From: JAVBNT01 sp031551355 | GTDB lineage: Bacteria; Vulcanimicrobiota; CADAWZ01 | Assembly (NCBI GenBank): GCA_031551355.1 | Contig: JAVBNT010000012.1 | Span: 1-64,000, forward strand | Direction of reading: 5' to 3' | Length of the DNA: 64,000 bases | Part shown: positions 1 through 7,512 of the stretch, in pieces | How the letters are laid out: each line of letters begins with the position of its first letter | How positions within the stretch are numbered: position 1 is the first letter of the stretch | Made by a program: the position numbers and the translations under genes | The notes under the pieces: model-generated | Seen by the model: only the letters and a program-made list of their open reading frames with translations | Told to the model about the DNA's origin: nothing | Databases searched by the model: none

Positions 1-2
1 CG

Positions 3-416
3 CAATCCATCGGAAAGTCACGTGGAGGCTGGAACACAAAAATTCATATGGTTGCCGCATCTGATAGGAACGCTGTGATATTTTCACTTTCATCCGGAGA
101 AGCAGGCGACTCCCCGCAGGGGCGTGAGCTATTGAGCTTACACGGAAAGGTATCGAAAGAAACCTTTCTCCTGATGAATAGGGCGTACGAAGGTGATGAA
201 ACTCGCGCATTAGCGTTGTCCCTGGGCTTCTATCCTGTCGTGCCACCAAAAGGCAATCGAAAGGAACCTTGGTGGTATGACAAAAAGCTTTACAAAATGC
301 GCAATCAGGTTGAGCGGCTTTTCCGCAGAATTAAACGATTCAGAAGAGTTTTTACCCGCTATGATAAACTGGATGTTATGTTTATGGCTTTCATTTTGCT
401 GGCACTGACGGGGTAG
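3..416 (+). CDS. IS5-family transposase, 3' part (truncated by window edge)
   Basis: This is the C-terminal part of a DDE transposase of the IS5 family (IS427-like). The reading frame is open from base 3, before the first ATG at 48, so the gene runs off the window. The residues before that ATG, IGKSRGGWNTKIH, match the usual IS5 stretch of the form GrSRGGlTTKIH. The end carries the typical NQVERLFRRIKRFRR segment with the catalytic Glu, then a hydrophobic tail. The stop is at 414-416. The terminal inverted repeat could not be identified. The element lies downstream of, and convergent with, the envC-like gene. The family call is from motif recognition; the element's completeness is unknown. 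Confidence 0.85.
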   Translation, partial: QSIGKSRGGWNTKIHMVAASDRNAVIFSLSSGEAGDSPQGRELLSLHGKVSKETFLLMNRAYEGDETRALALSLGFYPVVPPKGNRKEPWWYDKKLYKMRNQVERLFRRIKRFRRVFTRYDKLDVMFMAFILLALTG

Positions 417-550
417 AACGGGGTAGATGCATTACTTTATGTTAACAGCCCTAAGACAAACAGTATTGCGACGAGCAGAGCGTAATTGGAGACTACGTGG
501 CGCGGGCAAAATACTGTTTGGCAACGGTAATTCATTGATTTCAGCGTTTT

Positions 551-1735
551 TCACAGTTTGGAGCGGGGGTCTATGGGCGACCCGTTATACCTCACTTCAA
601 AATGAAGATGCGGACCGGTACTCATGCCGGTTGAACCGAGCGAGGCAACAGCCGTTCCCTGGGAAACTCTCTGACCTTTGCCGACAAACAGTGCCGCACA
701 ATGTCCGTAAAGAGTCGAATAACCGTTGCCATGATCTATAACAACGGCATTGCCGTAACCGCCGTACCAACCGGACATAATAACAATTCCGCTTGCCGCC
801 GCTCTGATGGGAGTTCCGTATGCAGCAGCAATATCTATACCGCTATGGAAGATATACCCGCCTCTGATAGGATGGACTCGGTATCCGTAAGGAGAAGTCA
901 AAATTCCCCTGACCGGCCAGATAAAAACGCCTTCTCCCCTAACCTTTGCGGATGAACCGGAAAAAACCGGCTCGTTTAATCTCTGTTCTTCGCGAATCAG
1001 CGATTCAAGCTGGTTTTCCAGCTCTTTCGACAGCAGCTCAAGCTCATAAACCTGTGAAGCAATTTCATGCTGCTGGCTGCTGACACCATCAAGAATAACT
1101 TTACGCTGGGCGCGCAGGCTCTGATAGCTGACCTGCTGCTTTCTGTAATCCGCTTCACTCGTCACAAGCGTCTGTTTTAACTCTCTTAAGCGTTTTTCCT
1201 CGGTTTCAAGCTTTGCCCGTTTATATCTGAGATCGGAAATCATACCAAGATCATTTTTTAAAATACGCCTTAAAAAGTCCATCCTGGTAAGACAGTCAAA
1301 AAAACTTTCGGATTCAAGCAAAACAGTCCAGTAATTAATATCGCGGTTTTTATACAATTCCCTGAGCCTTTTGGAAACCAATCCCTGCTGATGCGATATC
1401 TGCGTCCTGAGATTGTCAATATCGGCCTGAGTCAGGTAAATACTTTCAGCTACCCTTTCCTGCCGGTATTTTATATCTCTTATCGACTCTTCCACTTTCC
1501 AGAGAGACGACTCGGTGTTTTTAAGCTGCGAAGAAAGATCTCTTTCTTTCCGGTTTATTATATATAACTTTTCCTTTTCATCATGCAGGCGCTGCTGATT
1601 ACGGTTAAGAATCTGCCGTTTGGCGTCCTGCTTCAGGCGTATTATTTTCTTCTTCTGATCCTTGCTCTGCGCAAAGGCAAAAGAATGGGAAAATATAAAA
1701 ATTAAAATCAAAAAAACGACTGAAATCTTATGCAT
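551..1735 (-). CDS. envC: EnvC-like murein hydrolase activator, M23 peptidase domain
   Basis: Exported coiled-coil protein of 394 aa with a C-terminal LytM/M23 domain. A signal peptide covers roughly residues 1-22 (cleavage near FAFA/QS), long heptad-like helices span about 25-265, and the M23 domain about 280-394. Zinc-ligand motifs are intact: HSGIDIA (HxxxD) and GPHLHFE (HxH). Classical E. coli EnvC is a degenerate activator of amidases, so this copy may instead hydrolyse peptidoglycan itself. It overlaps the end of ftsX by 8 bp and is the third gene of an ftsE-ftsX-envC operon, which fits division-septum peptidoglycan splitting gated by FtsEX. There is no clear ribosome site, so translational coupling to ftsX is likely. 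Confidence 0.88.
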   Translation of the reverse strand: MHKISVVFLILIFIFSHSFAFAQSKDQKKKIIRLKQDAKRQILNRNQQRLHDEKEKLYIINRKERDLSSQLKNTESSLWKVEESIRDIKYRQERVAESIYLTQADIDNLRTQISHQQGLVSKRLRELYKNRDINYWTVLLESESFFDCLTRMDFLRRILKNDLGMISDLRYKRAKLETEEKRLRELKQTLVTSEADYRKQQVSYQSLRAQRKVILDGVSSQQHEIASQVYELELLSKELENQLESLIREEQRLNEPVFSGSSAKVRGEGVFIWPVRGILTSPYGYRVHPIRGGYIFHSGIDIAAAYGTPIRAAASGIVIMSGWYGGYGNAVVIDHGNGYSTLYGHCAALFVGKGQRVSQGTAVASLGSTGMSTGPHLHFEVRYNGSPIDPRSKL

Positions 1736-2642
1736 AATGTTTTGATCTGCTCACAAAATTTTTCAGGTACTTATTTACAGAGATCCAGCTTCCTGTAAGT
1801 CCGACAAAAACACCGGTAAAAAGAAGCATGCATAGCATTCTCGGAATTAAAAATGAAGGTTTAACCATTACAATAAACGGCATCGCAAGATGTATCTGCG
1901 GGATGAATTTGGCATAAGCGGCAGACAGCGCCAAAATCGCTACAAGGGAGCCCACAAGACCATAGATGACTCCCTCAATAACGAACGGCCAGCGTATAAA
2001 CCAGTTTGACGCGCCGACAAGCTGCATTATTCCAATTTCACGCCTTCTTGCATAAACTGTTATCCTAATCGTATTGCTGACAATAAAAATGGTGGCGGCA
2101 ACCAGGGAAAACACAATAATCAACCCGGCAACTCTAACCGCTTTATTCAAAGACAAAAGCTTTCTGGTTATATTTTCGCCGTATCTGACTTCGGCAATTC
2201 CCTGATTGTTTTTTATTTTCTCGGCAACCTGAGGTATCTTTTCATAATCAACCAGGTTAACTTCAAAAGAATCGGGAAGAGGATTTGTCCCTATATCCGA
2301 AAGCTCCAGTCTGTTTCCAAGCTTGGCTCTCATCCTTTTCAGAGCATCCGCCTTGGAAATAAACTTAACATCCTTTACCTCCGGAATAACGGCAATCTTA
2401 TTTTGCAGTGTTTTAATATCCCCTTCAGGCAAATCATCGGCAATATAGACTACAATTTGCAGTGTCCTGATAACATTTGCACTCCAGAAATTCAGATTCA
2501 TAACACAAATGATAAAAAATCCCAAAATAAGAGACAGAATCATAACTGTTGACATTGATGCCGCAGTCATCAGGATATTACGTCTCATATTAAAAAGAAC
2601 TTCCTTGATAAAAAAGGGAAGATGTATCAAATTAGACAGCAT
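1728..2642 (-). CDS. ftsX: Cell division protein FtsX
   Basis: Membrane subunit of the FtsEX complex, which transmits ATP hydrolysis by FtsE to periplasmic peptidoglycan hydrolases. About 304 aa: an N-terminal membrane segment near residues 20-45, an extracytoplasmic domain of about 100 residues, then three membrane helices in the FtsX permease domain. The start chosen is the ATG at 2642, whose first base is the last base of the ftsE stop codon (TAATG), so translation is coupled. An upstream in-frame ATG would lie deep inside ftsE and was rejected. A clear SD is not needed with this coupling. It sits between ftsE and the envC-like peptidase. Confidence 0.93.
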   Translation of the reverse strand: MLSNLIHLPFFIKEVLFNMRRNILMTAASMSTVMILSLILGFFIICVMNLNFWSANVIRTLQIVVYIADDLPEGDIKTLQNKIAVIPEVKDVKFISKADALKRMRAKLGNRLELSDIGTNPLPDSFEVNLVDYEKIPQVAEKIKNNQGIAEVRYGENITRKLLSLNKAVRVAGLIIVFSLVAATIFIVSNTIRITVYARRREIGIMQLVGASNWFIRWPFVIEGVIYGLVGSLVAILALSAAYAKFIPQIHLAMPFIVMVKPSFLIPRMLCMLLFTGVFVGLTGSWISVNKYLKNFVSRSKHYA

Positions 2643-3355
2643 TATACGGCTCCCTCCACCTTCTTGTCCATCTGTAAAGGAAAATAACAGCCCTCTTCCT
2701 GATCTATGCATATTTTCCCGTTGGCAATCAGAATAACTCTTTTTTTCATCAAATCAACAATATCTCTGTTATGGGTAGCCATAATAACTGTTGTTCCCTT
2801 GGAATTGATTTTCTCCAGCAGCTCCATAATATCCCACGAAGACTCAGGGTCGAGATTTCCCGTGGGTTCATCGGCAATCAAAATTATCGGAGAATTAACA
2901 ATTGCTCTGGCAATCGAAACTCTCTGCTGCTCCCCGCCAGACAATTCATGAGGAAATCTTTTTGCTTTATTTTCAAGCCCCACCAGGCTTAAAACTTCGG
3001 AAACTCTTTTTTTAATCGTCTTTGAATTTGCTCCCGTAACCTCCATTGCATAGGCAACATTTTCATACACAGTCTTATACGGTATCAGTTTGAAATCCTG
3101 AAAAACAACACCAAGTATACGTCTCAGAGCAGGCACATCCGAACGTTTCATATCGGTGATATCCCGGTCATTAACGTAAAGATCCCCGCTGGTAGGCACC
3201 AGCTCACGGTAGATCATTTTAAGGATGCTGGATTTTCCCGAACCCGTAGACCCAACCAAAAAAACAAATTCGCCTTTTTCAACATACAGGTTTACATCAT
3301 CGAGAGCTTTAACTTTATTTGGGTATGTGAAGCTTATATTATGAAACTCTATCAT
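2642..3355 (-). CDS. ftsE: Cell division ATP-binding protein FtsE
   Basis: ABC-type ATPase of the FtsEX division complex, about 237 aa. Walker A is GSTGSGKSS, the signature is LSGGEQQRVSIARA, and Walker B is LIADEPTGNLDP; the Q-loop (VVFQDFKL) and H-loop (ATHNRD) are also visible. The start at 3355 (MIEFHN) is preceded by AGGAG about 12 bases upstream on the minus strand. An in-frame ATG 14 codons earlier lacks this site. The gene is first in ftsE-ftsX-envC. FtsE is cytosolic and docks on FtsX, and the pairing with an M23 protein follows the well-known FtsEX-hydrolase logic. Confidence 0.94.
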   Translation of the reverse strand: MIEFHNISFTYPNKVKALDDVNLYVEKGEFVFLVGSTGSGKSSILKMIYRELVPTSGDLYVNDRDITDMKRSDVPALRRILGVVFQDFKLIPYKTVYENVAYAMEVTGANSKTIKKRVSEVLSLVGLENKAKRFPHELSGGEQQRVSIARAIVNSPIILIADEPTGNLDPESSWDIMELLEKINSKGTTVIMATHNRDIVDLMKKRVILIANGKICIDQEEGCYFPLQMDKKVEGAV

Positions 3356-3739
3356 CGCTTTTCTGCTCCTAAATATGGAAATCGCAAGGCAGCACAAAAA
3401 TAGTTAATCAAAAACCAACTTATTATAATTCTATAAAAGATAGTAAAATCTTCCAAAAAGAAAACATTAATTTTATCACAGCCGGAAACATTGTCAAAAA
3501 TATCAATTTTCAGATATTTTACTATCTTAAATAACATAGGGCAAACTCTCATCAGGTCTTTTCTGCGTGCAAGCCTGCAGTCCGGTTAAACGCGGGGGGG
3601 GGGGGCCGTAAATCAAAAGACTGAAAGAACAGTTTCACATAGGGGCGTGTTTAGCCGGCAAAGGGAGCATACCGGAAAGACTACCGACAGCTTTTTCGCG
3701 CGTTCGTCCAGATATAAATTCCAAACACCGCCGCAAAAA
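3356..3739. other. Intergenic region, ftsE upstream / MATE downstream
   Basis: 384 bases without a convincing gene. The ftsE promoter should lie in the left half, but no strong -35/-10 pair was identified. The right half contains a 12-G homopolymer. A 66-codon minus-strand frame here has no SD or family resemblance and is not called. Confidence 0.5.
3594..3605. repeat. Poly-G homopolymer (12 G)
   Basis: Uninterrupted run of 12 G in AT-rich intergenic DNA. It is about 140 bases beyond the 3' end of the MATE gene and about 240 bases upstream of ftsE. Such runs slip easily in replication and sequencing, and its length may be variable or an assembly artefact. Confidence 0.8.
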
Positions 3740-5071
3740 CTATGCGACAGCTAACTTTTTTCTCTCTCTTATAAAGAAAATAACCGAAACAATAAGGCCC
3801 AAAATTTCGGCAGCCGGCACCGCAAGGAAAACTCCGATCTCGCCGATTATTTTCGGAAGAAACAAAATAACAAGAACGAGAAATACAAAAGTCCTGGCAA
3901 ACGAAATAACCGCCGATGTAACTCCGTCAGACAATGCAGTGAATATGGCCGACGCCAAAATGCTTATCCCCATTACCAGAAAGCCGAAAGCATAATAACG
4001 AAACACCTGAATAGTTATAGAATACACTCTGCTGTCAGGCTGCGTAAAAAAAGACAGAACGGCAGAAGCCGATAACTGCGAAACAATAAAAGCCAAAACC
4101 GAACATGCAGCCATTGACAACAAACTGTAATGAAGCAAACTTTTAAGCTGCCGTTTGTCACCGCTGCCGTATTTAAAACTTATAATAGGCGATATTCCGA
4201 TTGAATAACCGAAATAAACGGCGGTAAAAACATACTGGAAATAAAGCACAATGGTGATGGAAGCAACACCGTCTTCCCCCCAATAACGCATAAATATGAA
4301 GTTAAATAAAAATGTCGTAACGGCATTTGCCAAATTCGTCACCATCTCCGACACTCCGTTAGTACAGGTCTGGCGCAATACCTGCCAGTCACACACCGGC
4401 TTCACAAAATACAGCGGACTTTTCCCCGGTTTCAGAAAAAATAAAATCCCGGCCACGGAGGGAATACAATATCCGATCCCCGTGGCCCATGCCGCTCCGG
4501 CAATCCCCATGCCGCAAAGGATCATGAAGACGTAATCCAATATCATATGAGTAAGCCCGGCGGCAACGATGAATATAAGTCCCAGTGAAGGCTTTCCGGC
4601 AGTTACAAAAAAGGTTTGAAAAGCTATCTGCAAAAAGAAAAACGGAGCAAAAACAAACAAAATAACCGCGTAAACCCTGCACATACCAAATAACGCTTCA
4701 CTGGCTCCTAAAAACCGGACTATTTCATCAACAAATAAAATTCCCAAAACGGCAGTCAACAGCCCAAAAAATATTTCGGCAGTTACCAAAAACGTAAAAT
4801 CACGGCGGGCAGCAAACTCATCTCCTTCACCGAGCTTTTTGGCAATAACAGCACTGCCGCCTGTTGAGAGCATAATCCCAAGCGCCATCTGCAGGCTAAC
4901 TGCCGGGTAAACAATATTCACTGCAGACAGGGCTGAAGTGCCAGCAATTCTGGAAATAAAAATACCATCAATAATGAAGTATGTTGATAAAAACAGCATC
5001 ATAATGATATTCGGCAAGGCAAACATAAACAATGACGGCATCGTATACTTTCTTGCCAGCTGATTAGTCAT
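3740..5071 (-). CDS. MATE family multidrug efflux transporter
   Basis: Inner-membrane cation/drug antiporter of the MATE family, 443 aa with about 12 predicted hydrophobic helices in two similar halves. The N-terminal region (FALPNIIMMLFLSTYFIIDG) resembles MepA/DinF-type members, with the usual Pro in helix 1. The start ATG at 5071 has GAGGTG just upstream and overlaps the 3' end of the marR-like gene by 8 bp, so the two form one operon. The adjacent MarR regulator makes substrate-induced expression of the pump likely. The substrate cannot be read from the sequence. Confidence 0.9.
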   Translation of the reverse strand: MTNQLARKYTMPSLFMFALPNIIMMLFLSTYFIIDGIFISRIAGTSALSAVNIVYPAVSLQMALGIMLSTGGSAVIAKKLGEGDEFAARRDFTFLVTAEIFFGLLTAVLGILFVDEIVRFLGASEALFGMCRVYAVILFVFAPFFFLQIAFQTFFVTAGKPSLGLIFIVAAGLTHMILDYVFMILCGMGIAGAAWATGIGYCIPSVAGILFFLKPGKSPLYFVKPVCDWQVLRQTCTNGVSEMVTNLANAVTTFLFNFIFMRYWGEDGVASITIVLYFQYVFTAVYFGYSIGISPIISFKYGSGDKRQLKSLLHYSLLSMAACSVLAFIVSQLSASAVLSFFTQPDSRVYSITIQVFRYYAFGFLVMGISILASAIFTALSDGVTSAVISFARTFVFLVLVILFLPKIIGEIGVFLAVPAAEILGLIVSVIFFIRERKKLAVA

Positions 5072-5504
5072 TTTTCACCTCTATTGCAAAAAAATCACAA
5101 AACATGTCATTAGCCCTTACATAATGCGCGCGCAATTCATTGCCCAGCTTTGCAAAGGCACGTTCCTCGGCAATGTGAAGCTTAGATAAAACCGAGTCTG
5201 AAAACCGTTGTCCGTCTTCGGTATATCTGACGATCTTTTCTCTTTTGTCATTTGGATCCGTGCTGAAAGTAACATAGCCTCTGGCCTTAAAATCACTCAA
5301 AACCGTATTCACCGTCTGTTTCGGCAGCATCCATTTATCACATATATATTTTTGATTACAACCGCAGGTATTTTCCATAGCACAGATAACCATTAAAGAA
5401 CTATAGTTTAATCCATATTTTTTAGACCATCTTCCATAAAGCGAATTAATTCTGCTTACGGCAGAGTTGACTTTTTCCACCTGCTCACGAATCAAATTTT
5501 TCAT
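5064..5504 (-). CDS. MarR family transcriptional regulator
   Basis: Winged helix-turn-helix regulator of about 146 aa. The recognition part lies near residues 50-95 (NQKYICDKWMLPKQTVNTVL, then a wing with DPNDKREKIV, a hallmark of MarR wings). ATG 5504 was preferred to the upstream GTG because the GAGGTG ribosome site sits 7-8 bases before the ATG and overlaps the GTG. It overlaps the MATE gene by 8 bp, so it should co-regulate the pump and itself. A promoter with an inverted repeat over the -35 box lies about 40-70 bases upstream. Confidence 0.9.
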   Translation of the reverse strand: MKNLIREQVEKVNSAVSRINSLYGRWSKKYGLNYSSLMVICAMENTCGCNQKYICDKWMLPKQTVNTVLSDFKARGYVTFSTDPNDKREKIVRYTEDGQRFSDSVLSKLHIAEERAFAKLGNELRAHYVRANDMFCDFFAIEVKND

Positions 5505-5544
5505 AATTATCACCTCATACGTTCAAACAGTCCGAAACGGTACT

Positions 5545-5579
5545 ATTTTAATCGTATTCAACAACATTTGTCAACAAAT
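5545..5579 (-). promoter_or_regulatory. Promoter and candidate MarR operator for the marR-MATE operon
   Basis: On the minus strand TTGACA (5574-5569) and TAAAAT (5550-5545) are separated by 18 bases, a good sigma-70 promoter. The 6-2-6 inverted repeat ATTTGT-CA-ACAAAT at 5566-5579 overlaps the -35 box, placed as expected for autorepression by the MarR protein. The operator role is inference. Confidence 0.7.
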
Positions 5580-5664
5580 TCCATCCCGGTATTCCGCGAC
5601 AACTTAAAATATGATAATTACAGGAAAAATAAAATCCCGCGCCGGAATTACCGGTCTGTTACAT

Positions 5665-5674
5665 TTGCATGACT
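5665..5674 (+). repeat. Target site duplication of ISAs1 element, left copy
   Basis: TTGCATGACT immediately outside the left inverted repeat; an identical copy lies immediately outside the right end (7208-7217). Confidence 0.9.
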
Positions 5675-5774
5675 CAGGATTCACGCATGAGAAAAATTTT
5701 CTACAAAATTGCATGACAATTCAAACAAATGTGGAATATGTTACACAACAAAAACAAGAGGTGTGACATATAAA

Positions 5775-6880
5775 ATGGATTCTTTATTTGAAATACTTAA
5801 AGCAATAGAAGATCCCCGTCAGGACTATAAGATAAGACATAAACTGTTGGATATAATTGTGATAGTTATATTTGCCAAACTGGCAAATGCCGATTCCTGG
5901 GAAGATATTGCTTTATTTGCGCATCATCACGAAGATTTTTTGCGAGAATATATTGAGCTTCCGAATGGTATCCCTTCACCTGATACGATTCAACGGGTTT
6001 TTTCAATAATAAATCCCGATGTTTTCCAATATTTCATCTCCGAATGGAATCGTATTTTAGAGACAGGGGAACAAGAAAAGCTTAAAAAAATTCTGAATAT
6101 AGACGGAAAAACAATTTGCGGCAACGGCAACAAAAATCAAAAACCGCTGCATGTCGTCTCTGTCTGGTCGAAAGACAGAGGTATATGTCTGAACGTGCCG
6201 TGGCAGCCAAAGAAAATGAAATAATTGCCATACCTGATTTACTTGACAAGATTAATGTGAAAAACCAGATAATCACGATAGATGCGATGGGAACACAAGT
6301 TAAAATCGCTGAAAAAATAGTATCCAAAAAGGCTGATTATGTATTGGCTCTTAAGGCAAATTTCCATAATGACGTAATAGACTATTTTGACGGTGATTAC
6401 AGGAAGAACAATAAGACTGACTCTAAATGTTATCTTAGAACAGTAAAAAAGGCGCATGGAAGAATAGAGATACGGGAATATTATCAAACGGATGATATAG
6501 ACTGGTTTTTTGATAAAAAAAGATGGATTGGCCTAAAAAGTATCGGTATGGTGGAAAAAACGGTAAAAGACGGTGATAAAGTCAGTGTTGACAGTCGCTA
6601 TTATATAAGCAGTCTTCCTGTAGATATCGGTCTTTTTTCTACATCAATAAGAGATCACCGGTCTATCGAAAGACTGCATTGGCATCTTGATGTAACATTT
6701 CGTGAAGCTCATTCAAGAACTCTTGATAAAACCGCCGCATTAAATATTAATATTATCAACAAATTGTGCTTAAGCGCCTTAAAATTATTTGAAACGGAGC
6801 AAAAGCACTCTTTGAAAAGAAAGAGATATATGGTTAGCTTGGATGCCCTTAAATATCTGCCGAGGATATTGGGTCTTTAG
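5775..6880 (+). pseudogene. ISAs1-family transposase with a frameshift
   Basis: DDE transposase of the ISAs1 (H-repeat-associated) family. The N-terminal part starts at ATG 5775 (MDSLFEILKAIEDPRQ) and runs in one frame to 6224. The C-terminal part continues in the next frame, recognisable from SERAVAAKENEIIAIPDLL at about 6190 through ITIDAMGTQ and the RDHRSIERLHWHLDV region to the stop at 6880. The join is near 6185-6192 (ICL / SERAVAAK). No slippery A/T run is visible at the join, so a disabling indel or a sequencing error is more likely than programmed frameshifting. The element's intact ends mean it could still be mobilised in trans. Confidence 0.88.
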
Positions 6881-6903
6881 ATTTACTGTTTACAATCTGA
6901 TAA

Positions 6904-7118
6904 GTTGCTTTTGTTTGGTTGTTTTCTTGCCTTTCGTGGGAGGAAGCGGGCCCCTTAAGGAAGCAAATTCTGATCTGATTCCATCAAAATGCATGTTTGA
7001 AATGACGGAGCCGAACGTAGTGAGCGTAGGAGTGAGTTCGCATTTTGTCTCTTGAATTTGCTGAGATTTAAGGTCGATTCCGGAGCGTCTTAGCAAGAAA
7101 ACAACTAAACAAAAGCAG
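6904..7118. repeat. Inverted repeat inside the ISAs1 tail
   Basis: About 26-bp near-perfect inverted arms: TTGCTTTTGTTTGG... at 6904-6930, and its complement ending at 7118. They bracket about 160 bases that include short GAGC/GTAG-rich hairpins around 7008-7045. No coding frame here looks real. This could be a transcript-end structure or a small nested repeat element. Confidence 0.6.
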
Positions 7119-7207
7119 TCTGCGGGAAGGAATGAGTCGTATGTAGCTCTGAAAACTTACTAAATGTCTGTTGTTAGACAAAGTAAGTGTCTCATGCGTG
7201 AATCCTG

Positions 7208-7217
7208 TTGCATGACT
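7208..7217 (+). repeat. Target site duplication of ISAs1 element, right copy
   Basis: Second copy of TTGCATGACT, directly after the right inverted repeat. Confidence 0.9.
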
Positions 7218-7219
7218 GT

Positions 7220-7249
7220 TTGACAATTTACATCGCCGTTTACTATATG
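7220..7249 (+). promoter_or_regulatory. Possible promoter of the 7303 operon
   Basis: TTGACA at 7220-7225 and TATATG at 7244-7249 (18-base spacing), just outside the right target duplication of the ISAs1 element. The -10 box is imperfect; the assignment is tentative. Confidence 0.4.
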
Positions 7250-7302
7250 ATATTATTAATTGAGCGAAATACGACTATTCTTGTAAGGGAAAATACTCCA
7301 AT

Positions 7303-7485
7303 ATGCTTTTAATATTTATTATCATTTTTGTTTTGTCTCTTTTCGGCGGGATTTATTGCCTGTTTATCTATAAAGGAGAAAAAAGCAAACGAATCAAAAT
7401 AACGGCTGCCCTGTTGTGCATATTATCAGCAATATCACTTTTTTTTATAATATGCACAGCTATCCTCATTGGCGGCATAGACTAA
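7303..7485 (+). CDS. Small two-helix membrane protein, unknown function
   Basis: 60-aa hydrophobic protein: one membrane helix at about residues 2-22, a Lys-rich cytoplasmic-type loop (KGEKSKRIK), and a second helix at about 32-56. AAGGG lies about 15 bases before the ATG, a weak ribosome site. It is 27 bp upstream of the GH13-like gene, probably on the same transcript. No family is recognised. It could be spurious, but composition and spacing favour a real gene. Confidence 0.5.
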   Translation: MLLIFIIIFVLSLFGGIYCLFIYKGEKSKRIKITAALLCILSAISLFFIICTAILIGGID

Positions 7486-7512
7486 AACACAGAAAACAGA
7501 AGGGTTTATAAA

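Larger units (their letters stand above)
5675..7207 (+). mobile_element. ISAs1-family insertion sequence, complete ends
   Basis: A 1533-bp element bounded by perfect 18-bp terminal inverted repeats: CAGGATTCACGCATGAGA at 5675-5692, and its reverse complement at 7190-7207. It is flanked by identical 10-bp direct repeats, TTGCATGACT. It carries one transposase gene (5775-6880) in two frames and a 310-bp non-coding tail that contains its own inverted repeat (6904-7118). Repeat length, duplication length and transposase type fit the ISAs1 family. The perfect ends and duplication suggest recent insertion between the marR promoter region and the operon starting at 7303. Confidence 0.93.

Noticed and set aside
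427..741. Plus-strand frame over the end of the envC-like gene
   Set aside because: Antisense shadow of the M23 domain; no start signals and odd composition.
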